A stretch of DNA of 53,395 nucleotides from a virus. Both the position numbers and the translations under genes were made by a program. The notes under the pieces are model-generated. The model did no database searches and was not told the DNA's origin. It saw only the letters and a program-made list of their open reading frames with translations. Shown here one piece after another: positions 35,095 to 43,050 of the stretch (its first letter is position 1; every line of letters starts with the position of its first letter). The stretch is taken from IMG/VR virus record IMGVR_UViG_3300029267_003268, positions 1-53,395 of that record, one strand, 5' to 3'.

Positions 35095-36049
35095 GAGTAT
35101 CACGGAGTTGGCGGCGGCGTGGTGTGAACACGCAGGCGGCGTCTGCCAATCGGCAGTGAAACGAATATTCGCAGGTGCAAGCACAGCATGTCCTCATTAG
35201 CCTTGACTGCGAGGCTTGTGTAAGAGGACCGTCGCATCTGGCAGGTTTTTATCGTTTGTCCCACAAACGAGCCGGTAGGGGCTCGATCAGCCAATCCGGC
35301 CCGCCAACTCCTGATTGAGTCATCGATGAAGCCAGCGACAGGCTTGGGCGGATACGTTGTCGCCGTTCGTTCCGGGTCCAACCGGGCGGATCGGACATCC
35401 GCGCCACCAACACTATTTACTTGATGCACAGACAGGCTCCTATCCCGGATGTGTTCCGGGGGCCAGGCCATGACTGGGCCGACTTCCCGCGTAATTCGGC
35501 CCTTGACGGTATGGATGTTGCGTGCTGTCCCTATCGTGACGAATGTTGCGAGCGCGGGGTCAGGGGCCGCTAACCATTGAAGGCCGGTAACGGCCAAGTT
35601 GCATCGCCCGGCAATAGGGCACGCATGAGCCGGGCAACATTTGAGTACATCGTAGGTGAACGTCGGCTTCATGTCGTGCCGTCCTTGTAGGGCGCTAGCC
35701 TGCGATTGGAGTTGGCGGCGGCGTGACGAAATCGCATTCACGACCGGGTGCTGGAAAAACGTCAGCAGGGCCGAAGATCGAAGCCGTAAGGCGGGGACGC
35801 CAGATCACCCGAACAACTGCATAATACGGGCAGCCGGGGTAGCGTCCGGCCCGCCAACTCCTGATTGTTTCACCCCCGTCGAGCAGAGACGCTCGGCGGG
35901 ATTCATTGAGACCGGCGATGGCGTGGCAGCGCTAGGTGACTGACTCCGATTGTTGCAACCAGCTTAACGGCTGACTCCAGGACTGCCAAAACCGCAACGA
36001 CTGTGAGTGGAGTCGGAATAGGGGAATCCGGCCCGCCGGTCTCAGTTAT
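35095..36049. other. Repeat-rich, mostly non-coding island
   Basis: Nearly 1 kb without a convincing rightward gene, in a genome with almost no other such space. An 18-bp segment GGAGTTGGCGGCGGCGTG occurs at 35104 and 35708. A 23-bp segment starting TCCGGCCCGCCAACTCC occurs at 35295 and 35845, and its core TCCGGCCCGCC again at 36027. The start of one is the reverse complement of the middle of the other (GGAGTTGGCGG/CCGCCAACTCC), so 35104-35313 and 35708-35863 can each close into a large stem-loop. A leftward reading frame is listed separately with low confidence. Confidence 0.7.
35100..35672 (-). CDS. Doubtful leftward reading frame in the RNA island
   Basis: 190 codons from ATG 35672, with AAGGA 9 bases upstream. 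It opens MKPTFTYDVLKCCPAHACP, with four cysteines early on. It overlaps the repeated inverted segments, has an unbalanced composition and matches no family known to me. It may be chance. Confidence 0.25.
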   Translation of the reverse strand: MKPTFTYDVLKCCPAHACPIAGRCNLAVTGLQWLAAPDPALATFVTIGTARNIHTVKGRITREVGPVMAWPPEHIRDRSLSVHQVNSVGGADVRSARLDPERTATTYPPKPVAGFIDDSIRSWRAGLADRAPTGSFVGQTIKTCQMRRSSYTSLAVKANEDMLCLHLRIFVSLPIGRRRLRVHTTPPPTP

Positions 36050-36181
36050 GCCCCCGTAGTAGTGTAGCGGCCTATCGCACGATGGCCCCGGTTTATGGAC
36101 GGGAAGAGGGCGACGCGTCACCCCGCCATCGGACGCCGGGATCGTATATCTCGCTCGCAGGTTCGAATCCTGCCGGGGGCG
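36050..36181 (+). tRNA. Expanded 132-nt tRNA-like element
   Basis: A perfect 7-bp acceptor stem (GCCCCCG 36050-36056 with CGGGGGC 36174-36180), a perfect T arm (GCAGG-TTCGAAT-CCTGC, 36157-36173) and a tRNA-like D region (GTGTAGCGGCC) are present. The core is about 55 nt too long. ATGGC/GCCAT (82-86 with 125-129, as 360xx-361xx) can form the anticodon stem around a 38-nt loop, and CGGGA/TCTCG (36137-36153) a variable-arm hairpin. Alternatively CGATGGC/GCCATCG marks an intron-like insert of 52 nt. No anticodon can be assigned safely. Confidence 0.6.
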
Positions 36182-36413
36182 TTCAAGCCTTTTCATCACC
36201 CTCCTCCGAAGCTCGGCGGTCGCCCGCCGGGCTTTACCCACAATCGCGCTTTCGGCGGTCCGAGCAAGGACGCGTTCCGGCGAAACCGAGGCGCGCTCGT
36301 TACGGGCCAAGGCCGGGCCAGGGAGGGCTCGGTTCTTGTTCCCCGGTAATCCGTACTCACTCTCGGGCCAGTTGGCAGACGGACCTGCCGACTGCCCGTA
36401 GGAGGTACACAAA
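36182..36413. other. Intergenic stretch before the early operon
   Basis: 232 bp, GC-rich, with several potential hairpins and no supportable gene. AGGAGG at the end serves the next gene. A promoter for the rightward early operon would be expected here or just upstream, but I cannot pick one. Confidence 0.4.
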
Positions 36414-36707
36414 ATGGACCCTGACTATCGCGAACCTGAATTCCATGCCACGCCGGAACACTACGAGTGCAGCAGTTGTGGCGCGGGACTGTCGGCGCAG
36501 AACCCATCGGAACGTTGCGATTGCGGCAAGGAACGCTGCCAGCGATGCACGCACCACTGCGAATGGTGCAACGCCGACGGATGCGAGAGTTGCATGACGA
36601 ATACTATCGACGGATGGGCGCATACAGCCGAGTGTGCGGCGGCCCTGAAAGCGTCCGAGGACCGCAAGAACGCCGCGCCAGTACCAAGTTTAAGTGCAGG
36701 AGAATGA
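36414..36707 (+). CDS. Cysteine-rich zinc-binding protein
   Basis: 97 aa with repeated Cys pairs: CSSCG, CDCG, CQRC-x3-CEWC, CESC. The arrangement suits two interleaved zinc sites, as in RING- or FYVE-like small domains, though the exact family is not certain. AGGAGG precedes the ATG. First gene of the early rightward operon. Confidence 0.7.
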   Translation: MDPDYREPEFHATPEHYECSSCGAGLSAQNPSERCDCGKERCQRCTHHCEWCNADGCESCMTNTIDGWAHTAECAAALKASEDRKNAAPVPSLSAGE

Positions 36708-36708
36708 C

Positions 36709-36903
36709 ATGGCACGAGAATCACGAATTGCCCGGAAACTCCGGGAGCGAATCCAAGAGAACGAGGCCGCCTACGCAGACAAGCAAGCGCAGGTGACACA
36801 ACTACAGGCCGAGGCCAATATGCTCCGCGCGACCATCCAGGCCGACGAAGCCCTGTTGGCCGACGACCAAGCGACGCCAAAGAAGAAAACGCCGGAGGTA
36901 TGA
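36709..36903 (+). CDS. Small coiled-coil protein
   Basis: 64 aa, almost one continuous charged helix (RESRIARKLRERIQENEAAY ... LQAEANMLRATIQ), ending in KKKTPEV. GGAGAATGAC precedes the chosen ATG. Function unknown. Confidence 0.6.
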   Translation: MARESRIARKLRERIQENEAAYADKQAQVTQLQAEANMLRATIQADEALLADDQATPKKKTPEV

Positions 36904-36904
36904 C

Positions 36905-37342
36905 ATGTCTACTGAAACGATCACAATTACCAGGAAGGCGGCACAAGAACTGTACGATGTATTCCCACCACGCACCGCAGTAGGTGCGCCCCTGCGAGCT
37001 GTACTCGCCGAGATCAAACCGCAGCTCTACCCGAAGCACCAGTTCAAGGCGCTGGACGTGATTCGCAACAAGAAGACGGGGGAACTGTGCATCTATGACG
37101 GCGATCCAACGGACTGCCTGCCGTGGCAACGGTTCGGGCCTGGAGGTCGCGCACCGTCGAAGACCATCAATGACTACGACGAATGGGAGTTCCTTTTCAA
37201 CCTCGATAGCGAACTGGCAGGCGGCCAAGTGCCCGTGTTCCTTACGCTCGAGGCGGCAGAGGGGGATTTGTACCACCCCCATTGGGGGCAGGTATGCCAA
37301 GCGTACAGTGTCGCAATGGCGAGAATGGGAGAACGATTATGA
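36905..37342 (+). CDS. Hypothetical early protein
   Basis: 145 aa, soluble, mixed alpha/beta, no recognised motif. GGAGG lies 7 bases upstream. Its stop overlaps a possible small membrane peptide gene. Confidence 0.6.
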   Translation: MSTETITITRKAAQELYDVFPPRTAVGAPLRAVLAEIKPQLYPKHQFKALDVIRNKKTGELCIYDGDPTDCLPWQRFGPGGRAPSKTINDYDEWEFLFNLDSELAGGQVPVFLTLEAAEGDLYHPHWGQVCQAYSVAMARMGERL

Positions 37343-37557
37343 GGCTGCTCGCAGCGGTATGGGCCGCGTTCGCCGCATTGTGGATGCCGGACTTGTACGA
37401 CGGGTTTGGCCGGGAGGTAAATCATGGCTCAAGGGATGCGATATCCGAAAACGTTGCCGAAAGAAATTCAACTGAAGATTGGGGACACTACTCGCACAGT
37501 GAGCGATGCACTCGCCTATCTCTCCATCACACCCTATTTCGGTTTTTGGGGCGTTGA
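37339..37557 (+). CDS. Possible small membrane peptide overlapping the next gene
   Basis: 72 codons, ATGA overlap with the previous stop. Residues 1-16 (MRLLAAVWAAFAALWM) are hydrophobic. The last 45 codons overlap the better supported gene at 37424, so either a short toxic-type peptide or only a coupling leader is plausible. Confidence 0.3.
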   Translation: MRLLAAVWAAFAALWMPDLYDGFGREVNHGSRDAISENVAERNSTEDWGHYSHSERCTRLSLHHTLFRFLGR

Positions 37558-37756
37558 TGAAGTCCTCCCGATTAGGCTGGGACATCCGACAATCGCTTAT
37601 GTGCGAACCATCGCTAAGTGTGCAACTCGATCAGAAGCCCAAACCTTTATTGAGGGCTTCCTGGCCGGAGAGCAGAAGCAGCTCCGCAAGACGATTGCTG
37701 AAATACAGGCCGAAGAGGAGGCCAAGAAGGAAAGAACGGAGGTAAACGATGACTGA
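37424..37756 (+). CDS. Hypothetical early protein
   Basis: 110 aa, alpha/beta N-terminal part and a Lys/Glu-rich helical C-terminus (LRKTIAEIQAEEEAKKERTE). GGGAGGTAAATC precedes the ATG. It overlaps the start of the next gene. Function unknown. Confidence 0.6.
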   Translation: MAQGMRYPKTLPKEIQLKIGDTTRTVSDALAYLSITPYFGFWGVDEVLPIRLGHPTIAYVRTIAKCATRSEAQTFIEGFLAGEQKQLRKTIAEIQAEEEAKKERTEVNDD

Positions 37757-38204
37757 GAAGCAAACGGCATCAGCTTTGGTAACGGACATAGAGGCTCGGA
37801 TCGCCAACGCGGAAAAGTCATTGAGAGACGCTTACGAAGCACGAGATATCGCAGAAAAACTGACCGACATACCCAGCCCCTTGGCCGCATACGTATTTTT
37901 TGACAAGATTATCATGTCCATTCGCAAGCTGGCGGACCTGCACGTAGCGAGAGAGTACCTGCGCAACGCGCTTGGGTGTTGGGAGGACAAACTTACGCAC
38001 ATCTACGCAGGGTATAGCGATCAAGCCACGGCTGAGTGGCACTCGGAAGAGGTGCCAATCGAGATTCGGTTAACCGTCCCCATAGCAGATTTCCCGAAAG
38101 AGTTGATGGGACCCAACTGCCGCTTCGTTGCGGCAGAGTCCGCAGAGCCAACACCGCGATATCGTTACGTTTGCAACGCGGAGACAGGAGAATCTGATGA
38201 CTGA
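37749..38204 (+). CDS. Hypothetical early protein
   Basis: 151 aa, N-terminal helices (IEARIANAEKSLRDAYEARDIAE) and a beta-rich C-terminus. Strong GGAGG site. Directly upstream of, and overlapping, the exonuclease-like gene, so it may belong to the recombination set. Confidence 0.6.
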   Translation: MTEKQTASALVTDIEARIANAEKSLRDAYEARDIAEKLTDIPSPLAAYVFFDKIIMSIRKLADLHVAREYLRNALGCWEDKLTHIYAGYSDQATAEWHSEEVPIEIRLTVPIADFPKELMGPNCRFVAAESAEPTPRYRYVCNAETGESDD

Positions 38205-38751
38205 GACGCAAACGGCCACGCTACCCCGCGTCACGGAAGTTCTCAAAAACGCCGGTCTGATCGACACTCGCTGGTTCAGCGACGAGGTGCGCGACCGGGG
38301 CACGGTGGTTCACGCCGCCTGTCAGTATCTTGACGAAGGGACTCTGGACGAATCGACGCTTGATCCGAAGATTGCCGGGTACGTGGAGGGCTACAAGCGA
38401 TGGATACAGTGGAGGCAGGCTACAGGCCAGCGCGAGTGGGACTGGATCGAGGCCCCGCGTCAGGACCCGCAAGGGCGGTATCGCGGTACGCCCGACCGCA
38501 TTCTCACCGTGCGGCCCCGGTGGGTCTGGGACATCAAAACAGGTTGTCACTTCCCCTGGCACGCCCTGCAAACAGCAGCCTACGTCAATATGTTGCCCAA
38601 CCCGTATTCGTATCGGCGGGCCGGGCTCTACCTCAAGGCCGACGGACACTATCAGGTTCGCGAGTATCCCCGCGACGATTACGCTCGCGACCTGTCCGTG
38701 TTTTTGGCCGCAGTAACCTGTACTGAATGGAGGTTACATCATGAGCACTGA
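38197..38751 (+). CDS. Cas4/RecB-like PD-(D/E)XK nuclease
   Basis: 184 aa. The motif series of this superfamily is present: an early RGTVVH, then RGTPDRI (Asp), VWDIKTG (Asp-x-Lys) and HALQTAAY (Gln). It probably degrades or resects DNA ends for phage recombination, as phage exonucleases paired with an ssDNA-binding or annealing protein do. CAGGAG precedes the ATG. Downstream genes include an ssDNA-binding candidate and a NinB-like protein, supporting a recombination module. Confidence 0.75.
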   Translation: MTETQTATLPRVTEVLKNAGLIDTRWFSDEVRDRGTVVHAACQYLDEGTLDESTLDPKIAGYVEGYKRWIQWRQATGQREWDWIEAPRQDPQGRYRGTPDRILTVRPRWVWDIKTGCHFPWHALQTAAYVNMLPNPYSYRRAGLYLKADGHYQVREYPRDDYARDLSVFLAAVTCTEWRLHHEH

Positions 38752-39445
38752 GATACAAACCTTGGAGACACCGGAGGTCAAACGAATGGAGCAGACGGCA
38801 CTGGCATGGCCGGACCGCGCCCGTGCCATCACAATCACGGATCAGGACACGTACAACAAGGCCGCGATGGTCCTGGTCGAGATCGTGCGGCTGCGCAAGG
38901 ACATCAAGGCTCATCACAAGCCGATCAAGGATGCCACTAACAAGGCCCACAAGGAGGCGGTAGCGGCTGAGAAGAAGTTGCTGGAGCCCATCGCCCAGGC
39001 CGAGAGCATTATCAAGGGCACTGTGGGCCAATGGGACGCCGAGCAAGAGCGGTTGCGGCTGGCGGAACAGCGCAGGCTGCAAGAGGCCCAACGTAAGGCC
39101 GGCGAAGAAGCCCGGCTGGCCCTGGCCGCCGAGGCCGAAGCCAACGGTGCTACTGACGAGACGGTGGAGGAAATCCTCGATACGCCCGTCGTGCAGCCGG
39201 CCATCGTGGCGAAGCCGACATTCCAGAAGGCCAACGGCGTGAGTCGGCAAGAGCGCTGGGGGGCCGAGGTCGTGGACATCAAGGCGTTGTGCCGCGCCGT
39301 CGCCGACGGGCAAGCGGCACCGACGATGGTGCTACCGAACATGGTGGCCCTGAACAGCATGGCGCGGGCCATGCGCTCAACCTTCAACGTACCCGGCTGC
39401 AAGGCGGTTACGACGACGTCGGTAGCTGTAAGGAGTGCTGTCTGA
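38741..39445 (+). CDS. Coiled-coil protein of the recombination module
   Basis: 234 aa. A long helical region (residues about 40-130, with AEQRRLQEAQRKAGEEARLAL) joins a compact C-terminal domain. Similar coiled-coil proteins are common between exonuclease and ssDNA-binding genes in phages. TGGAGGTTACATC precedes the ATG. Molecular role unknown. Confidence 0.6.
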   Translation: MSTEIQTLETPEVKRMEQTALAWPDRARAITITDQDTYNKAAMVLVEIVRLRKDIKAHHKPIKDATNKAHKEAVAAEKKLLEPIAQAESIIKGTVGQWDAEQERLRLAEQRRLQEAQRKAGEEARLALAAEAEANGATDETVEEILDTPVVQPAIVAKPTFQKANGVSRQERWGAEVVDIKALCRAVADGQAAPTMVLPNMVALNSMARAMRSTFNVPGCKAVTTTSVAVRSAV

Positions 39446-39624
39446 TGACGATGCGTGACATATTGGACTCGGCGACAGAACGCGAGAAGCAGGTAGTGCA
39501 ACGGACGTTGCGGGCGATGTGGCTGTCGCGCGAGAGAATGCGTCGCCGTCGCCGTAAGGTGGCCGTGGCGCGGGCTATTGAGGAACTCGGTGCCAGTGAC
39601 AGTCAAACAGATATCCTATTGTAA
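39445..39624 (+). CDS. Small basic helical protein
   Basis: 59 aa with an Arg cluster (SRERMRRRRRKVAVARA). TGATG overlap with the previous stop and AAGGAG upstream. Possibly nucleic-acid-binding. Confidence 0.55.
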   Translation: MTMRDILDSATEREKQVVQRTLRAMWLSRERMRRRRRKVAVARAIEELGASDSQTDILL

Positions 39625-39644
39625 GTACAGTGGAGACGAGAACC

Positions 39645-40298
39645 ATGTTGACAGTAAGCGATAAAGGCAACGGCAGCAGCGTGCCACCGCTTGACCCCGG
39701 TATGTATGCAGCCGTGTGCTATGGCATGGTGGATTTGGGAACGGTTCACAGCGAACGGTTCAATACCGATCATCGCAAAATGCTATTGATGTGGGAGATT
39801 CCGTCGGAACGATTGGAGTGGACGGACAAAGAGGGCAACGAGCAGGAAGGTCCGCGTGTGATGAGTAAGCGGTACACCGCCAGTCTGAACGAAAAGGCGC
39901 ACTTGCGGAAGGACCTGCGCTCATGGCGGGGCCGGGACTTCACGCCTGACGATTTGGTAGCGTTTCAAATGCCGACCCTTATCGGTAAGCCCTGCCAGTT
40001 GAATGTCGTCCATGTGGTGTCCAAGACCAACGGCAATACATACGCGAATGTGGATACCGTATTGCCAGCAGCCAAGGGCGTTACGGTTAAGGGCGAACTA
40101 CCGCAGGTGTACTACGGGATCGAGGAGCATGGCGTACAGATTCCCGAGTTGCCGCCGTGGATTGTTACGGAGATTCAGAAATCGCCGGAATACCAGATAA
40201 TCCTGAACGGCGGTTCTCCGATGACTGTGCCGGATGCCGACGACCAAGGACCGGCAGTGCCCGACGAGGCCCGCAACGTCCGTGATATCCCGTTTTGA
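39645..40298 (+). CDS. Single-strand DNA-binding protein, DUF669-like, with an SSB-type tip
   Basis: 217 aa. The body resembles phage DUF669-type ssDNA-binding proteins: an opening PPLDPGMYAAVCYGMVDLG, a central WRGRDFTPDDL segment and NVVHVVSKTNGNTYANVDTV. The C-terminal 25 residues are acidic and end exactly in DIPF, the tip by which bacterial SSB recruits partner enzymes. This suggests the phage protein can replace host SSB at forks. GGAGACGAGAACC precedes this ATG. Confidence 0.75.
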   Translation: MLTVSDKGNGSSVPPLDPGMYAAVCYGMVDLGTVHSERFNTDHRKMLLMWEIPSERLEWTDKEGNEQEGPRVMSKRYTASLNEKAHLRKDLRSWRGRDFTPDDLVAFQMPTLIGKPCQLNVVHVVSKTNGNTYANVDTVLPAAKGVTVKGELPQVYYGIEEHGVQIPELPPWIVTEIQKSPEYQIILNGGSPMTVPDADDQGPAVPDEARNVRDIPF

Positions 40299-40609
40299 TG
40301 AGTAGGCAATGCCGGCAATGCGGACGGATCAAGAACGACGATTGCTTTCATCAGTGGAAAGGGGAGCCGTTATTCTACTGTCTCGATTGTATTCGTCAAC
40401 GACTTGAGGACCAGGAAAATGGAGTGGTACGGTCACGTACAGAACGGGCAACTACGGTACACGCCGGAAGTGCAGACTCGCAGGGCACGTTATTTGGGGA
40501 AGCTCAAAGACGGGACCATCGTCAAGGAGCGGCTTGTACGACAGGGCAGTCCGAAAAGCCGGCAACAACTCGGATGCCACTTTGGTTTAGTCGTCGGAAT
40601 GATCCGTGA
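40298..40609 (+). CDS. Small CxxC zinc-finger protein
   Basis: Up to 103 aa from ATG 40298, which overlaps the SSB-like stop. The first 40 residues carry CRQCGR and CLDCIR, a four-cysteine zinc site. The C-terminal two thirds overlap the next gene in another frame and look less protein-like, so the true product may be short or the frame partly spurious. Confidence 0.4.
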   Translation: MSRQCRQCGRIKNDDCFHQWKGEPLFYCLDCIRQRLEDQENGVVRSRTERATTVHAGSADSQGTLFGEAQRRDHRQGAACTTGQSEKPATTRMPLWFSRRNDP

Positions 40610-40961
40610 CGAACTGGCGGAGAATGGGATCGATTTAGCAACGTTTCTGGCGGCGCTGGCCGGGTACGACGCGCGAGCGACGAACAGTCGGATTGCACCG
40701 GGCATTCCGGTATCGCGCGAGGTCATTGCGGCAGCGCTCTATGCCTATAATGACGTCGGCGATGACGGGGAACGCAAACGAATATCCGAAATGAATACGA
40801 TTGAAATGAGCCGGTTCTTCGAGAACTGCCGCAACGCCGTGGCCCAATGGTCCATCGTGCAGTTGCAGATTCCCGATCCCGACCCGAACTGGAATAGGAA
40901 CACGCAGGCGGTTCGTAACAGGGATGTGTCAGTCGATGCCGAAACCGCAAAGCGATGCTGA
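40419..40961 (+). CDS. NinB-like recombination protein (probable)
   Basis: 180 aa. The opening MEWYGHVQNGQLRYTP, the RSxQQ-like SPKSRQQLGCHFGLVVGMI and the late IEMSRFFENCRN ... QIPDPDPNW follow the plan of phage NinB or related recombination proteins that bind ssDNA and act with annealing proteins. It follows the ssDNA-binding gene. GAGGACCAGGAAA precedes the ATG. Confidence 0.55.
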   Translation: MEWYGHVQNGQLRYTPEVQTRRARYLGKLKDGTIVKERLVRQGSPKSRQQLGCHFGLVVGMIRDELAENGIDLATFLAALAGYDARATNSRIAPGIPVSREVIAAALYAYNDVGDDGERKRISEMNTIEMSRFFENCRNAVAQWSIVQLQIPDPDPNWNRNTQAVRNRDVSVDAETAKRC

Positions 40962-41027
40962 CAAATTGGCCAGGGATGGCCAGCCGCCTGTGTAAGGAGT
41001 AACCGAACCTTTTGAAAGGAGTCTGAA

Positions 41028-41570
41028 ATGACACGATTATGGATGGTAGTAGCGGTATTGATTGCTACGGTGACGGGGGTTGCAGTGGCAGAGGGGGAGT
41101 TAACGTTGGACGCGCACTGGTCCCTTGAAGGGGGAATGGGCCTCGGGGCCACGGGCGAGGACCTGCTGCAAGGACTGGCTCTCTATTGGCCGGACTACGA
41201 AAACGACGGCGCCGCAGGCTTGATTATGCTGGGGGGCGATCAAGCGCCGGAAAATGAGTGCGGCATCGGGCCGGCAGCGGAGTTCCCGCTCGGTCCTGTC
41301 TACGATGCAGCTCTCCACACGATCTTGCCCGATTATATCGCAGATGCTTTCGCCGAGGCAATGGTACCCGTGCGTCCCGTAGGACTGGTCGCTGTCGCGT
41401 TCGACGACAATTTCAAGCCGACGGCGGTGATTGGCACCGGGTTTCACATTTGGCCGAGCAAGCACATTCAGCCGACGGTGCGGACGGAGTATATGAAACC
41501 GGATTCATCGTCGGCCCTGGCGGAAATGGAAGGCATCTGGACCTTCCTTAACGTGGCCGGTTTCTTCTGA
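41028..41570 (+). CDS. Exported beta-rich protein, possible outer-membrane barrel
   Basis: 180 aa. A signal peptide (MTRLWMVVAVLIATVTG, cleavage after AVA) is supported by AAAGGAG upstream. The mature part alternates polar and hydrophobic residues in strand-like runs (GLVAVAFDD, AVIGTGFHI, IQPTVRTEYM) and ends in Phe-Phe, like small outer-membrane beta-barrels. In an early operon it might mask receptors against superinfection. No family recognised. Confidence 0.6.
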   Translation: MTRLWMVVAVLIATVTGVAVAEGELTLDAHWSLEGGMGLGATGEDLLQGLALYWPDYENDGAAGLIMLGGDQAPENECGIGPAAEFPLGPVYDAALHTILPDYIADAFAEAMVPVRPVGLVAVAFDDNFKPTAVIGTGFHIWPSKHIQPTVRTEYMKPDSSSALAEMEGIWTFLNVAGFF

Positions 41571-41663
41571 TTCTGAATAACCTCCGGCGACCGGGTCGTG
41601 TGTATAGTGCCGCCCCGTGCGATCTCGCGGCCCGGTCTGCTTTTTACCCCGAAAGGGTCTACA

Positions 41664-41909
41664 ATGATACGGCCCCGGTTTTTGGTGGTGAAAAATTTCA
41701 CGATGGACGACGCGCCGTGTTGTGTGTGCGCTTTTCGTGCGACGCTGGCCAAGGCCCGCAAACGGGCGGCGTTGTATCGTCGCAACGAAAAGGCGTCGGC
41801 GCTCGACGTGCTCTCGGCGGCTCGCAGTATGCGGGGGGATGTGGTGGCTGTCAGCATCTATCGCATCGATGAAGGCGGTCGCGTCGTGGAATTCGTCGAG
41901 GGAGTATAG
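41664..41909 (+). CDS. Hypothetical small protein
   Basis: 81 aa, with CCVC near the N-terminus and a basic helix (TLAKARKRAALYRR). The ribosome site is weak (AGGGTCTACA). The 93-bp gap before it has no other feature beyond GC-rich potential hairpins. Confidence 0.5.
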   Translation: MIRPRFLVVKNFTMDDAPCCVCAFRATLAKARKRAALYRRNEKASALDVLSAARSMRGDVVAVSIYRIDEGGRVVEFVEGV

Positions 41910-42006
41910 CGTTTTGTGAGTGACGTGGGGCAAAGACAGTTTGTGCCGGAATCCTGGGGCCACATGCCAGGTTGCTTGTTTGCATAACAGATGAAAGGAC
42001 TTGATG

Positions 42007-42378
42007 ATGGCAGAGACAGAGACCCGGATTGCCCGGTTGCCGAAATGGGCACAAGATCACATCTGCCGGTTGGAAAGGCAACGGGAGCGAGCCGTAGCGG
42101 AAATGAACGCGGCACTTGACACGCAATCAGAGAGCCCGATGTACGTAGACGCTCTGGTCCTGGCAGGCGAAACCGGCAAGGGCCCTACGGTGAAGCGGCG
42201 GTACGTACAAGGGCGACAGATCGTGATTGAGTGGCAGGATGTCCGACTCAGTGTGGATTGTCGTGGCGATGGTTTGCGTTTGCAGTGGGAGACTTCTAAT
42301 AGGGGTGTGTCTCGCGTCGCGATGATCCCCGATAGCTTCCAGGCCGCCTACCTGGTCACCCGCGAAAATATGAGATGA
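42007..42378 (+). CDS. Hypothetical early protein
   Basis: 123 aa from ATG 42007 (ATG 42004 and TTG 42001 are alternatives; AAAGGA is at 41994). The N-terminus is helical (WAQDHICRLERQRERAVAEM), the C-terminus beta-rich. Unknown function. Confidence 0.6.
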   Translation: MAETETRIARLPKWAQDHICRLERQRERAVAEMNAALDTQSESPMYVDALVLAGETGKGPTVKRRYVQGRQIVIEWQDVRLSVDCRGDGLRLQWETSNRGVSRVAMIPDSFQAAYLVTRENMR

Positions 42379-42390
42379 AAGGAGTCGAAG

Positions 42391-42705
42391 ATGTTCACGA
42401 GAATCAAGCAATGGTTCGGTAACAAGGTATTGACGTGGGCCGCACCCCGGATTGGGATGCGGTTGGGATTGGAACTGCGAGACGAGTTGCGCGATCTGGC
42501 GGTGGGAGCAGACCGGACGCCGGGTAAATTCGACGACACGGGAGTAGCGGTTCTCCGGGGGATCGTAGACGCTGATGTGCGCACGGCGGAGCTATCACGT
42601 TCGCTCACGGCCCTGGCAGACTACATGGCAGAGCGCGCTCGGAAGCGCGAGGGCAAGCTCGACGATGCAATGGTGGTCGTGCTTCGCAGTGCGCTGCACT
42701 GTTAG
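42391..42705 (+). CDS. Hypothetical protein with internal repeat
   Basis: 104 aa. Two similar segments, GKFDDTGVAVLRGI and GKLDDAMVVVLRSAL, suggest an internal duplication. An amphipathic N-terminal helix (RIKQWFGNKVLTW) may touch membrane. GAAAGGAGTCGAAG precedes the ATG. Confidence 0.55.
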   Translation: MFTRIKQWFGNKVLTWAAPRIGMRLGLELRDELRDLAVGADRTPGKFDDTGVAVLRGIVDADVRTAELSRSLTALADYMAERARKREGKLDDAMVVVLRSALHC

Positions 42706-42717
42706 GGAGGACACGGA

Positions 42718-43023
42718 ATGGCCAGCAGACGTCGAACGGAATCGACGCCACGGAGTCGTGTTAAGAACGCCCTGCGGTTGCTATGGTTGCACAGTCGGGA
42801 GCGGGCGAAGGTTATCAAGGAGTACCGCAATACGTGCGCCGAATGCGGGGTCAAAGGGTCGAAGGCCAAAGGGCGCGTGGTCAAGATTGAGGTCCATCAC
42901 GATCCGCCTATCGGAGACAAATGGGAGAAGGTCATCGATCTGATTTTTGAGGAGATCTTGAACGCGCCGCAATACCCGCTCTGCAAGGAATGTCACGAGA
43001 AAAGGCATAACAAACTACCCTAA
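42718..43023 (+). CDS. HNH-type nuclease-like protein
   Basis: 101 aa. Paired cysteines CAECG and CKECH frame VHHDPP, matching the zinc-supported HNH fold with the catalytic His in VHH. The C-terminal HEKRH completes the pattern. Phage HNH proteins act in packaging, recombination or homing; here the early-region position favours recombination or host-DNA cutting. GGAGG precedes the ATG. Confidence 0.65.
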   Translation: MASRRRTESTPRSRVKNALRLLWLHSRERAKVIKEYRNTCAECGVKGSKAKGRVVKIEVHHDPPIGDKWEKVIDLIFEEILNAPQYPLCKECHEKRHNKLP

Positions 43024-43050
43024 CTCATTTTACTGTAAGGAGACATGATT

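Noticed and set aside
8720-36000. Diversity-generating retroelement, suspected because the head genes are BPP-1-like
   Set aside because: No reverse transcriptase motif or template/variable repeat pair with adenine changes was found.
35903-36412. 169-codon leftward frame containing RQDSNLRA
   Set aside because: This string is a well-known artefact of translating the antisense of a tRNA 3' half; it covers the tRNA-like element.
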